Shown here: piece by piece, positions 16,119 to 26,000 of the stretch
How the letters are laid out: every line of letters begins with the position of its first letter
How positions within the stretch are numbered: position 1 is the first letter of the stretch
Assembly: GCF_000737335.2 (NCBI RefSeq)
Contig: NZ_JMCC02000039.1
Coordinates: 1 to 64,000 of the forward strand
Direction: 5' to 3'
Source of the DNA: Enhygromyxa salina
Lineage (GTDB): Bacteria; Myxococcota_A; Polyangia; Nannocystales; Nannocystaceae
Length of the DNA stretch: 64,000 bases
The notes under the pieces: generated by a model
Told to the model about the DNA's origin: nothing
Seen by the model: only the letters and a program-made list of their open reading frames with translations
Database searches by the model: none
Program-made: the position numbers and the translations under genes

Positions 16119-16764
16119 GCCCGCTACCTAGCCGACGTCCCGCACACCGTCAACCGCGACCCGGCGCCAGATCCGGGCTTTCTGCCGCCTAAACACCGTT
16201 CTGGCAAGCTTTCGATCGTCCAACCCTGCAAATGATCACGCCCGCGCCGTCCGGCCCCGCGAGAGATGAGCAGGCGCGCCAGCGGCTGCAGTCGGCGTGG
16301 CGCCACGCTGCCTGGGTCGGGCGGCTCGCGGTGGGGCCGTCCCCATCCCGCTCGAAGTGGTGGAGGTCGGCCTGCGCCCCTACCGCTGACCGAGCAAGCT
16401 TCGATCCGCGCGGCCGCTGCAACGTCCGCTCGCGCTCTACTACCAAGACCCCGACGGCCCCGGCAATGCGTTCTCGGTGAGCGCTCGACTGCTGAGCTTT
16501 GCGCGGTCCAATGGAGCGCTCAACAGTTCGATCTGTGAAGTCCACTCGACGAACACGGGCCAGTGGCAAAGAAGCCCCAGTGGTCCGTGCGAGATCGACT
16601 TTGGAAGAGCCATCTATTGGGTTGAAGTACGCGTCGAGCGTCATGCCGTCGCGCTCGAGAACATCATCTTCTAGTCCAGTCCAGTCCAGTTCAGTTCCAG
16701 CAGCGACCGGGCTCGGTGACGGCAACACGACCGTGGCACCTGAAAGCCCCGGCCCGACGCTGCA
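16119..16764. other. Intergenic region with a decayed gene
   Basis: Between map and the vWA lipoprotein gene no intact gene is seen. The right half contains coding-like sequence on the plus strand (16340-16674, listed separately as a pseudogene), followed by a short tandem run of the 5-bp unit tccag at about 16674-16695. The left part, 16119-16335, has no convincing reading frame. Confidence 0.5.
16340..16674 (+). pseudogene. Remnant of a protein-coding gene interrupted by TGA
   Basis: In the frame ending at the TAG 16672-16674 the sequence has strong coding character: it reads VPIPLEVVEVGLRPYR, then TGA at 16387-16389, then continues RPLALYYQDPDGPGNAFSVS and later GPCEIDFGRAIYWVEVRVER. Codon use and the balanced residue composition on both sides of the TGA suggest one former protein. 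No start with good context is in frame upstream (another TGA lies at about 16264). The TGA is not in a CxxU setting and has no clear hairpin after it, so selenocysteine is unlikely. The family is not recognised. Confidence 0.4.
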
Positions 16765-19365
16765 TTGCTGAGCGTGGTCCGCTTTCCCAGGCCTGTCCTG
16801 CTCTCGCTCTTGGCCTTGTTTCTCCTGTTCGGCTGCCGAACCCCTGGCGGCGAGCTGGCGACGCCAGAGCCCGACACCGCAACGACAACACCGGCCGCGG
16901 CGCCCGACTTCGGGCCACCCGTACGCGCGAGCGAGCCCTCCGATGGCATGTTCGCCTACACCGATCCCGGCCAGCTGCCGCGCTTGGTCGTCGCCGACGG
17001 CCGCGAACACGAGTCGACGCTGCCGCTCGAGCACACCACGGTCAACGCCCACGTGATCGGCTTCGTCGCCCAGGTCCGCGTCCACCAGCGGTTCCACAAC
17101 GACCGCAAGCACCCGATCGAGGTCACCTACACGTTCCCGCTGCCCGAGAACTCCGCGGTCGACGACATGCGGATGGTCATTGGCGAGCGCACGATCGAGA
17201 GCGAGGTCCAGACCCGCGAGCGCGCCCGCCAGACCTACGAGGAGGCCCGCCGCTCGGGCCACACCGCCGCGCTGCTCGAGCAGGAGCGGCCCAACATCTT
17301 CACGCAGTCGGTCACCAACGTCGCGCCGGGCGAGACCATCGAGGTCGAGATCTCGTACCTGCAGACCCTCACCGAAGATGGGGGCAGCTACGAATTCGTG
17401 TTCCCGATGGTGGTCGGACCGCGGTTCATCCCGCCTGGTGATGTCGTGTCCGACGCCGCCCGGATCACGCCACCGATCCTTGGCGACGGTGACCGGACCG
17501 GCCACGACGTCTCGCTCGAGATCCGGGTCGAGACCGGCGCTCCGATCTCGAGCTTCGTCGCGCCGACCCACTCGATCGTCGCGTCCTCGACCGCCTCGGG
17601 CTTCGACGCTCGGCTCCGCGACGCGCAGACGATCCCCAACCGCGACTTCGTGCTTCGCTGGGACGCCGCCGCGCCCACGAGCACCGCGACGATGTTCCTC
17701 AGCCAGCCCGACTCGCGCGGCGCCGGCCACTTCGCGCTGGTGGTCCAACCGCCCGCGCTCGACCTCGATCGGGTCGTGGGCCGGCGCGAGCTGCTGTTCG
17801 TGGTCGATCGCTCGGGTTCCATGAGCGGGCTCCCGCTCGCGCTCGCCAAGCAGACCCTGCGTGAGTCGCTGAGCCGGCTGCGACCGGTCGACACCTTCGA
17901 CGTGATCGGGTTCGAGAGCGGGACCGAGCGGCTGTTCGGCAGCCCGCGCCCCGCCAACGAGCACAACCTCGTGCTCGCCGAGCGCTTCATCGACTCGATG
18001 GAGGCAGGCGGTGGGACCATGATGGCCGGCGCGGTCGAGGCCGCGCTCGCACCCAAGCTCAGCCCCGGCGTCGACCGCTACGTGATGTTCTTGACCGACG
18101 GCTTCATCGGCAACGAGCAGCAGATCTTCACGGCCGCCGCGGAGCTGGTCGTGCGCGCCCGCAAGGCCGGCGGACGGGCGCGGGTGTTTGGGGTTGGGAT
18201 CGGCTCGGCGCCCAATCGCGAGCTGATCGCCGGGTTGTCCAAGGCCGGCGATGGGGCCGCGTTGTACGTGGGCAACCGCGAACATCCGGCCGCCGCGGTC
18301 GACGGCTACTTTCGCTTCGTCGATCACCTGATCCTCGATGACCTCGTCGCCGACTGGGGTGGATTGGCCGTCGAAGAGGTGTTCCCGGCCCGGCACGTGA
18401 GCCTGTTCGCTAGCCGCAGCGTCGTCATGCTTGGCCGCTACCGGGGCGAGCGACGCACGGGCACGCGGCTGACCGCGACGCGCCCCGGCGGGTCCGGGCG
18501 GATCGAGATCCCCGTCACCCTCGCCAACAGCGACCACGCCGATCGCGTGCTGGCCACGCTCTGGGCCCGGGCCAAGCTCGCAGAGCTGGGCGCAGCGACA
18601 TGGGATGGCGACCTCGATCACGAACAAGCCCGCGACGCGATCACCCGCGTCGGCCTCGACTACCGGCTTGTCACCGCCTACACCAGCTTCGTCGCCGTCG
18701 ATCGCAGCCGGGTCGTTGGCGATGGCCGGCCCGCCCGTGTGATCCAGCCGGTCGAGGTGCCCGAGGACGTAGACGCGGAGATGGCAGGCGCCCGGAGCCT
18801 CCCGGTTGGGAGCTCGAACTCCCGGGACTTCACCGCGGTCGTCGAGATGGCCCCGTCCGCGTCACGAGACGCCGCCGGCATCTCGCTCTCGGGCTCGACC
18901 GGGGCCGAGTCGCACTACACCGTCGACGGGGCGAACGTCAGCAATCCCACCTACGGGACCGTCGGCGCCTCGATCGTTCAGGAGTTTGTGCAGACGTCCA
19001 CGGATGCGTCGCTGCCCAACCCGATCGACGGTCGCGCCCACTGGGACCCCCACGCGACCCTGCGCATCAAACGGCTGAGCGTGGGCCGGGGCGTCGACGA
19101 GCGCGCGATCAAGCGGATCCTCGAGGCCAACGCGTTCAAGCTCGAGGCCTGCTACGAGCAACGCGGTGGCGCGCCGGGTACGACGCGGGCGCTGGTTCGA
19201 CTCGACTTCGACGCGAGTGGTGAGCTGATCGGGTTCGTGACGCTGGACGGCAGCCTGGCTACGGATCTCCAGGCGTGCATGACCGCCGTGCTGGTCGCGG
19301 CCAGGTGGGGCGGGCTGCCGGGGGCGGAGGTCTCTGTCACGCTCGAGCTGCGGGTCCGCATGTGA
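16765..19365 (+). CDS. VIT/vWA lipoprotein with TonB-plug-like segment and AgmX/PglI-type C-terminus
   Basis: The 866-residue product starts at TTG 16765 (GTG 16774 is an alternative) with a lipoprotein signal ending LLFGC. Order of parts: VIT domain about 75-205 (LEHTTVNAHVIGFVAQVRVH; IEVTYTFPLPENSAV), von Willebrand A domain about 342-515 with an intact MIDAS (FVVDRSGSMSG), then a linker. At about 683-745 comes a stretch that looks like the plug of Oar-type TonB-dependent receptors (RDFTAVVEMAPSASRDAAGI; SHYTVDGANVSNPTYGTVG). The end (about 775-866) resembles the AgmX/PglI C-terminal module (IKRILEANAFKLEACYEQRG). The first two domains are the known inter-alpha-trypsin-inhibitor-like pair. 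The plug-like insertion is unusual. Likely envelope-attached, facing the periplasm or outside. Confidence 0.85.
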   Translation: MLSVVRFPRPVLLSLLALFLLFGCRTPGGELATPEPDTATTTPAAAPDFGPPVRASEPSDGMFAYTDPGQLPRLVVADGREHESTLPLEHTTVNAHVIGFVAQVRVHQRFHNDRKHPIEVTYTFPLPENSAVDDMRMVIGERTIESEVQTRERARQTYEEARRSGHTAALLEQERPNIFTQSVTNVAPGETIEVEISYLQTLTEDGGSYEFVFPMVVGPRFIPPGDVVSDAARITPPILGDGDRTGHDVSLEIRVETGAPISSFVAPTHSIVASSTASGFDARLRDAQTIPNRDFVLRWDAAAPTSTATMFLSQPDSRGAGHFALVVQPPALDLDRVVGRRELLFVVDRSGSMSGLPLALAKQTLRESLSRLRPVDTFDVIGFESGTERLFGSPRPANEHNLVLAERFIDSMEAGGGTMMAGAVEAALAPKLSPGVDRYVMFLTDGFIGNEQQIFTAAAELVVRARKAGGRARVFGVGIGSAPNRELIAGLSKAGDGAALYVGNREHPAAAVDGYFRFVDHLILDDLVADWGGLAVEEVFPARHVSLFASRSVVMLGRYRGERRTGTRLTATRPGGSGRIEIPVTLANSDHADRVLATLWARAKLAELGAATWDGDLDHEQARDAITRVGLDYRLVTAYTSFVAVDRSRVVGDGRPARVIQPVEVPEDVDAEMAGARSLPVGSSNSRDFTAVVEMAPSASRDAAGISLSGSTGAESHYTVDGANVSNPTYGTVGASIVQEFVQTSTDASLPNPIDGRAHWDPHATLRIKRLSVGRGVDERAIKRILEANAFKLEACYEQRGGAPGTTRALVRLDFDASGELIGFVTLDGSLATDLQACMTAVLVAARWGGLPGAEVSVTLELRVRM

Positions 19366-19471
19366 GCGGCGCGTCTGCCCACCCACGCTGGCGGCTGGGC
19401 ATAGTCTGGGGGGGTACACAAATCGGTGAAGTTTCGTTGATCGTTCTGGACGCGAGCTCGACCAGTCCTGC

Positions 19472-20581
19472 ATGCACGCTCCCAACACCTCCTCGCTCAC
19501 CACTCCCCTGCTGTCCTGCACCCTCCTGGGTCTCGTCCTGGGCTTCGCGCCTGGGTGCGAGACCGAGGGCTACGATGACGTCCTCTATCTCGTGGCCGAC
19601 GGCGACGATGTCCTTCGTGCCGCTGGCGACGCCAGCCGACGCGGCGTGATCGTGTTCGACGATCTCGACAACCCCAACAACCCGCCGGTCAACTGCAAGA
19701 CGGTGGACCTGTCGAGCGAGTTCTCCGAGGCCGCCGGACCCTTGCGAGCGCAGGTTGCGATCGATCACCGGGACTCGACCCAGGCCAACCGCGACGCCAC
19801 GACCGCGTGGGTGCAGTGGGTCAGCACCACCAAGATCAAGGTCTGCGTACGCGAGCTCAGCTACTCGTTTGGCAACGGCGGCCTCCACCAAGACGGCCTG
19901 AGCGTGAGCTACATGGTCTACGACGGCGCAGCGGTCGCGAGCGCGCGTCGCAGCGGTCGGACCAGTGGCCTGCAGATGAGCGGCGACACCATCGACTGCA
20001 CCTGGATCCCCTTCGACGAGGACACCGACAACAACGACGCCGCCTTTGTCGATCACATCCCGGTCGTTCACGCCTCGCTCTACAATCCCCAGGGCCTTGG
20101 TGATGTTGGCGCCACGGTGTGGCTCGAGGAGATCGAGCTCGATCGTTTCAAGGCCTGCGCGCGCACGACCGCCGTCGACGATCCGGGCGGGGCGACCTAC
20201 ACCTACGCGATCGACTGGTACGCGTTCCAGCTCGGGGCCAACCGCCAGGGCGCCAACCTGATCGACGGCTACGCAGCCAAGTCCGGCAGCTTCAGCGCGT
20301 CCGACGACCCCGCGGTCGCGCTCGACGACTGGACCAACATCAAGCTGTGCGAGACCGTGTCCTTCTCGGGCTTCAGCGAGACGCCGGATCTGTTCTTGAC
20401 CGTGGATCATCTCAGCTCCGGGGGCCACGACGCGACCACCGTCTGGGTCGAAGATCTCGACAGCGACTCGGCCGAGATCTGCTTCAAAGAGCTCGCCGAC
20501 GAGGGCGACCCAGGCAACAACGCGACCAATCAGCATCGCGCGAACCTGCGCATGACTTGGACCGCGATCGAGAGCCCCTGA
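19472..20581 (+). CDS. Secreted lipoprotein with two similar beta-sandwich-like units
   Basis: The 369-residue protein has a lipoprotein signal (LLSCTLLGLVLGFAPGC). The mature part contains at least two related units: one with DHRDSTQANRDATTAWVQWV and KVCVRELSY, the other with VDHLSSGGHDATTVWVEDLD and EICFKELAD. The alternation of short strands around 'DATT-W-V' and 'C-[FV]-[KR]-E' resembles, weakly, H-type lectin-like repeats. A third related unit seems to lie between them (PVVHASLYNPQGLGDVGATV). Function unknown; a surface binding protein is plausible. It is followed by a strong hairpin terminator at 20606-20637. Confidence 0.7.
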   Translation: MHAPNTSSLTTPLLSCTLLGLVLGFAPGCETEGYDDVLYLVADGDDVLRAAGDASRRGVIVFDDLDNPNNPPVNCKTVDLSSEFSEAAGPLRAQVAIDHRDSTQANRDATTAWVQWVSTTKIKVCVRELSYSFGNGGLHQDGLSVSYMVYDGAAVASARRSGRTSGLQMSGDTIDCTWIPFDEDTDNNDAAFVDHIPVVHASLYNPQGLGDVGATVWLEEIELDRFKACARTTAVDDPGGATYTYAIDWYAFQLGANRQGANLIDGYAAKSGSFSASDDPAVALDDWTNIKLCETVSFSGFSETPDLFLTVDHLSSGGHDATTVWVEDLDSDSAEICFKELADEGDPGNNATNQHRANLRMTWTAIESP

Positions 20582-20605
20582 TCCGCGTCACGACGTCGCA
20601 GGATT

Positions 20606-20637
20606 ACAGAGGCCGTGAATTCGTTCACGGCCTCTGT
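20606..20637. terminator. Perfect hairpin terminator between convergent genes
   Basis: Fourteen bases (acagaggccgtgaa) pair perfectly with the reverse complement after a four-base TTCG loop. It lies 25 bp after the lipoprotein stop and 16 bp from the stop of the opposite-strand HPP gene, the expected place for a bidirectional terminator. A long U-tract is missing on the plus strand (agtgctgtctt follows), and the loop is of the very stable UUCG type. Confidence 0.75.
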
Positions 20638-20652
20638 AGTGCTGTCTTACCG

Positions 20653-21180
20653 CTACTTCTTCGGTGGCGAGGCGCTTGGCCGGCTCCGGCGCAGCGCAAA
20701 CGAGCAGCCAGCGAGCACGGCAACTCCCGCCATGAAAGCCAGCACGCCGCCCTGCAGTGAGAGCAGGCCAAGGCTGGCGACGAGGGTCGTGGCTGCGGCG
20801 GGCGGATGGGGACAGCGCAGGCCCTCCGTCAGACTCACGGTCAGCACGATCGCCAGCGCCGATCCGAGGGCGTGGCCCAGGACAAAGGTGCCGGTGAGGG
20901 CGCTTGGTTCACCGAGCACGCCGAACGCACCGGCGCTGCCGAGTCCAGCAGCGACGCCGATGACATGGCCGATCACGATGTTGCGCGGAGAGTTGACGGC
21001 CGCCTTGGGATCCTTGGCGAGAAGGTATGCCGTCACCCCCAAAGGAGGCGCGAGACATGGGGCGCCCAGCGCCCAGGCGATCACCCCCACCAGCAGGACC
21101 AGGCCTCCGCTCAGCCCCGCCATGGCGAACAGGCCGCGCGGGCGTGCCGCGTCGGAGGTTGTTGGGAGCGGCGCTGACAT
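20653..21180 (-). CDS. HPP family integral membrane protein
   Basis: From the ATG at 21180 the product is 175 residues with four to five hydrophobic segments (GLSGGLVLLVGVIAWALG; IVIGHVIGVAAGLGSAGAF; LGHALGSALAIVLTVSL; VASLGLLSLQGGVLAFMAGV). The family signature HPPAAATTLVAS follows EGLRCP in the third loop. Related HPP proteins in bacteria and chloroplasts include nitrite transporters, but most bacterial members have no known substrate. The usual size of a single HPP domain fits. It ends facing the terminator at 20606-20637. An upstream in-frame ATG (21222) would add 14 polar residues and is less likely. Confidence 0.8.
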   Translation of the reverse strand: MSAPLPTTSDAARPRGLFAMAGLSGGLVLLVGVIAWALGAPCLAPPLGVTAYLLAKDPKAAVNSPRNIVIGHVIGVAAGLGSAGAFGVLGEPSALTGTFVLGHALGSALAIVLTVSLTEGLRCPHPPAAATTLVASLGLLSLQGGVLAFMAGVAVLAGCSFALRRSRPSASPPKK

Positions 21181-21419
21181 CCGTACGGGGAGTATCGTAC
21201 GCCTTCGATCAGCGACAGACATCTCTGTCGAGGAGATCGAAGACCCATCGCGCCCCCCGGACCGCGAGTCAACGCCGCAAGGTGAGGCCGCCGTCGACCG
21301 CCCAGGCGCGTCGGCGTGTACCGATTGCGAACGGCGTCACCTTTGCCAGCGCCCGCGGGATCTGACCCGAGACGCCACGACCACCAACACGCGAAGCTGT
21401 GCCCCCAACACGCGGCGTG

Positions 21420-22946
21420 TCAGTAGCTCAGCACCTGGCCCTGGATCTCGAGCACGCTGTCGACGCTGCCCGACCACACGACGCTCACGAGCCTGGCGGC
21501 CGTCGCCATCCGCACATGCGCGACTGAGTCGCTTGCCGGCCAAGCGGCCTCGTCGCCGACGTCCGTGACCAGCGGCAGATCGGGCCCGCTGAACCGTCGA
21601 ATGTGCACACGCTGGGCTGGCGAGTCGCCCCACGCGAACGCGAAGTTGCCGTCTTCGAGGGCGATGACGTCGGGAGTTGGCAGGCTGAAGGTTGGGATCG
21701 AGTCCTGCAGCAGCCACGGCGCACCATCGAGCACCAGCCCGGGCTCGAGCAGCGCGGCCCAGGCCTGGCGGTTGTGGGTCACGCCCCCGCCCCAGGCCAG
21801 CGCGACGCGCCCATCCTCGCCGACCGCCACCTCCGGGTAGCCATAGCCCTGCGGGGCGAGGTTGAGCTTCACTGGCGCATCCTCGATCCACCCGAAATCG
21901 CTGCTGCGCAGCTCGAGGTCGCAATCGTTGGGATCCATGGGGTCGCACGCGAACCAGGCGACCACCGCGACGCCGTTGCGCTGGGTGATGGTGGCGTGCT
22001 TGGCCGGCCGCAGGGCAAAGTCCGGGTTGGCCCGAATCGCCGTCCCGAGCGGGATATTGAGCGAGTAGTTGTGGCGCCGCAACCACACCTCGCCGTCTTT
22101 CTCAAACACAAAGGTGGCGATGTTGCCGTCGAGCACGCCGTCGGCACGGAAGACGGTGTCCGGGCCTTGGTAGATCGACAGGTGCGAGGCTGAGGTGTTG
22201 GGGCCGCGTCGGATCGAGAACACGTCGGTGCTGGTGCTCATCGCGTTGAGCCCGTTGATCACCGCGAAGACGTCGTGGCTGTCGAGATCCTGGGTTGCGA
22301 TCACGCCTCGCGCAGAATACGGGTCTGACTGGGTGACCTGGTCCGTCACCGGTATGCCCGTGCTGATCGGCGCGGCGAATTCGTCAAACCATCGCAGCCG
22401 GAACCCATCGCCGAACGACGAATAGAGGACCGCGAATACCCCATCTTGAAACATGGCGACATTGGGCGCGGCCGCGTGGCCGCCCTCGAAGTCGTCGAGT
22501 TGAGCGACGAACTCCGAGTGCGCGCAGAACCGGCAGCTGCCGCCACAGTCCGGGTTGCGCTCGTCACCATTCTTGACCCCGTCGGTGCAGGTCGCTGCCG
22601 CGCAGACCTCGGCGTCGCACACCGAGCTGTCACAGTCACCGCCAACGAGGCACGCGCCGCCCGGCTCGCACCCGCTGCAGCTGCCGCCGCAATCGACGTC
22701 GGTCTCGTCACCGTCGAGGATGCCGTTGTCGCAGTCGCCCGGATCGCCGTCGCTGTCGCTCGGGTCACCGTGGTCTAGATCGCCGTCGCCGGGATCGCCG
22801 TCGCCCGGATCACCGTCGCCGGAATCGCCATCGCCGGCATCACCGTCGCCGGGACCGCCCGCGTCGATCAGCGGGTTCGGGCCCAAGCACCCCATCACGC
22901 CGAAAGCTGCGCAAGCTCCGCTCAGCAACAGCTCTCTCAGACGCAT
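21420..22946 (-). CDS. Lipoprotein with Gly-Asp-rich linker and Cys-rich modules
   Basis: The ATG at 22946 gives a 508-residue product with a lipoprotein signal (LLSGACAAFGVMGC). Behind it is a low-complexity linker of about 35 residues built of GD, DGD and PGDGD units (DNA hexamer/nonamer repeats at about 22725-22850). Two cysteine-rich modules of the type DGDETDVDCGGSCSGCEPGG and KNGDERNPDCGGSCRFC follow, a kind frequent in myxobacterial extracellular proteins. The C-terminal ~380 residues look like a beta-rich repeat domain (regular DGV, WFDEF, VAVVAWF and VALAWGGG blocks) but I cannot name the fold. Probably displayed on the cell surface. Confidence 0.78.
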   Translation of the reverse strand: MRLRELLLSGACAAFGVMGCLGPNPLIDAGGPGDGDAGDGDSGDGDPGDGDPGDGDLDHGDPSDSDGDPGDCDNGILDGDETDVDCGGSCSGCEPGGACLVGGDCDSSVCDAEVCAAATCTDGVKNGDERNPDCGGSCRFCAHSEFVAQLDDFEGGHAAAPNVAMFQDGVFAVLYSSFGDGFRLRWFDEFAAPISTGIPVTDQVTQSDPYSARGVIATQDLDSHDVFAVINGLNAMSTSTDVFSIRRGPNTSASHLSIYQGPDTVFRADGVLDGNIATFVFEKDGEVWLRRHNYSLNIPLGTAIRANPDFALRPAKHATITQRNGVAVVAWFACDPMDPNDCDLELRSSDFGWIEDAPVKLNLAPQGYGYPEVAVGEDGRVALAWGGGVTHNRQAWAALLEPGLVLDGAPWLLQDSIPTFSLPTPDVIALEDGNFAFAWGDSPAQRVHIRRFSGPDLPLVTDVGDEAAWPASDSVAHVRMATAARLVSVVWSGSVDSVLEIQGQVLSY

Positions 22947-23036
22947 GGTCACGGCAGCTTAGCCGTTGCGGTGCCTTGTAATCCAGCCATGTCCTCGAAA
23001 ATCGGCGCGACGCTGCGGTCGGCGAAGGCGTGGCCC

Positions 23037-26000
23037 TCACATCCACCTGCGCCCCTCGGGCGCGTGCGGGTCCAGCTCGCGCGGGTGCGAGATCGACTTG
23101 CCCGCCGGCGGCTGAATCTCGATCGGCCGCGAGTGGGCAGCCTGCAGCCCGTCGTGAACGCACCCGCCAACCTGCTCGACGCGGGCGCCCTTGCGCAGCT
23201 TGTACTTGCGCTTGTGCTGCTCGACCTCGCTGCGCAACACCCACTCGACCTCCTCGAGCACACCGGCCAGCAGCGGCACATCGGCGGTCCAAAAGCACAG
23301 GTAGGCCGAGAAATCGACGTCGAAATTGAACTCGAACAGGCTCACGTCGAGGTCGGGGTGCTGGGGCGGCTGGGCGTGCCAGCTCTGCGCCGGGCCATCG
23401 GCGTTCTCAACCCAGATCTTGACCCCACACGCGAGGGTCTTGGCCGCGCCCAGCAGCGGGAGGTGGGGCTTGGGCTCGGCCGAGGACAGCACGGCCCTGG
23501 CCAGACTCCAGTTGGCCATGGTCGCCCCGCCGCTTCCGTCAACGACCGGCGCCGCGGCGCTCAGCGGCGGGTTCAGGAGCTCCCAGGTCGCGTCGCCGCG
23601 GCGGTGCAGGTGCAAGAACTTCGCGCGCATGACCCCGTCGGGGCCGTGGTAGGTGGCCTCGGAGTCCTCGCCGGTCAAGTTGTTGATCCAGCCGCCGTGG
23701 ATCTTGTCGAGCCCAAGCTGGCCGTCGGCGCCGCCGCCGAGCAAGCGCACGCGGGTGCGGACGCGCATGGGCAGGTGGTTGCCCGCGTGGGTGAACACGG
23801 TGGGATCGCCGTCCTCGTCGAGCTCGAAGCGCACGCGCTTGGAGCTGAACTTGTGGCCGCGCTCGAGCACCTCAACGCCGACCATGACCACGTGAAAGCA
23901 GATGCAGGGGGCCTCGGGGTCGAACGCGTCGCCGCCCGCGGGATCGACGGAGGCGAGGACCCGAAAGCTTCCGATTGCGTCGGTCAACAGCGTGGCCTCG
24001 TGGGTGCCCGCCCGGCGTTGCAGCGTGGGCAGGGCGCGGGGCGAGGCCCGAATCACCTCGTCGTGATCGGTAAGACGTTCGACGCGCCAGACCACGCTGG
24101 CGGCCGCGGGCATGTTGACGGTGGCCCGCAGCAGGATCGGCTCAGCCAGGGCCCGGCAGGCGGGGTCCGCGGGCAGGCCGGCGTTGACGACCGTGCCCGC
24201 CAGCAAGGTCAGCGGCGGGTTGCCAGCGAGGGTGGTGTCGTTGCTGGTCGAGTGATGGTCCTGGCGCTGCGGCAGGTTCTCGTTGACGTCGGAGCCATGC
24301 AGAAGCCGACGGGTCTTGGGCGGCGTGGCCGGGAGGCTGAGGTCGACGCGGGTGATCTCGAAGCTGACCTTGTTGCGCGCGCCCTGGTTGTGCAGGCGCA
24401 CCAGCCCGGGCGCGTTGGCGGCGTCGTCGGGGCCCCAGCAGGCCCACCCGCGCAGTCGCAGGATGCACAGCCCGCACAGGCGCGTGGCCTTGGGGTGGTA
24501 GTTCATCAAGCAGACGTCGTTGTCCTCGAACTCGAGCCCGTCGCTTGGCAGGTGGGCGCTGCTCTCGGCCCCGTTCTCGGGCGCCGCGTGAGCCAGGAAC
24601 ATCGCGTGGCCGATCTCGTGGGCGACGACGTAGGTGAAGCCCTTGAGCTGGTCCTGACCGGGTCCGTACTTTTCGTCCGCAGGCCCCGGCGCGTTCGCGT
24701 CGTAGGCCACGTAGACGGCGGCGCGGGACCGCGTGGAGGTGGGCGAGTGGGCGGCCCCGGCGAGCTGCTCGTCGTTGACCGAGGCCACGTGTTTGTAGAG
24801 GAAGGTGAAGGCCCCAGCGTCGCCAGCCCCGGGGTAGGCCGCGTCAATGTAGCGACGCTGGATCTTGGGCATCAGCTGGTTGGACGCAGACGCGACCGGC
24901 ATGCCGTTCCAGGCCATGGTGTAGAACGCGGTCTGGTCGTCGGGGTTGGGCGCGCCCGCGACCGGGACCGCGCGGTAGTTGATCGCGTGCTCGCCGGTCT
25001 GGACGGCCTCGAACACGGTGTGGGCCGCAACCGCTGGGGCCAGAAGATCGCGGTACTTCTCCATCGCCCCGGCGTTGCCGGGGACCCCGAACACGTCCTG
25101 GATCGTGTCGTCGAAGGCCTGTTGCCAGGTCGGCCCGTCGACGATCCCAGCGTTAATCGCAAGGCGGACCCCGGCGGCGGCGTAGATCCGCTCGAGTCGC
25201 GACCTGGATGGCTGGGCGACGTTGGCGTGCTTGCGCAGCAGCGCGACGTCGACCTGACGCCAGACCTCGAACAACCCCGTGTGCGCCTGCAGCTCGTCGG
25301 CCACGGCGTCCGCGAGATCCGAAGCGTCGGCGGCAAACGGAAAGTCGCCGTGGGGTACGAAGTAGACCGAGACCCGGTAGCAGTCACCGGCCATGCGCGA
25401 GGGCTGAAACTGCACCCCCGTGCGCCCAGCCAGAACCCCGCTGGTCCGCGGCAAGCTGGTGGAAGCCCAGCGGCGCTGGTTGCAGCGCTGCACGTGAAAG
25501 GGGAACTGCTTGGGGATGACCGCGGCGGTGGCCGTGTCGTAGCCGGCGGCGACCGGATCTTGCTCGGGGAACACGAGCTTGGCCCCGGGCCCGCGCTTGC
25601 CCCCGTGCTCGACGTGGCAGTTGTCCGAGCCCCGCGGCGCGTCGCCGCTCTCGGCGTGCAGGGCCTTGTAGTAGTCGAGGCTGTCGCGCACGAATTCTTT
25701 GGTCGGGCGCTTCTCCTTGTCGAGCCAGGCGCTGTGCTTGGAGTCGCTGCGATCGCGCCAGTCCCACAAGAACCGGGCGCCGCTCAGGGCCCAGGGCGCG
25801 TCAGTTAGCACGCCGCTGGCCTTGACCAGGCGGATCCGAGCGAACAGGGGGATCAGCGGACCATCACCCCACAGGCCGGCGTGGCTGCGGTAGAGCGTGT
25901 CATTCTTGCCCTCGGCGAGCAGGTCGGTGGTGAACAGGTTGCTCGACAGCAGGATCTCGTGATCGTCGTCGACACCGTTTCGGTGAAGGTCGTCACAGAT

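Noticed and set aside
16387..16389. In-frame TGA as a second selenocysteine codon
   Set aside because: No Cys or redox-type context, no SECIS-like hairpin at the right distance and no proper start; decay is simpler.
16189..18627. Open frame of 812 codons on the minus strand
   Set aside because: It is the antisense of the vWA lipoprotein gene, with Arg/Asp/Glu/Val composition typical of a shadow frame in high-GC DNA and no domain.
22971..25808. Open frame of 945 codons on the plus strand
   Set aside because: Antisense of the HEIGH metalloprotease; composition (Gly, Val, Arg, Asp, His) and lack of any motif mark it as a shadow.
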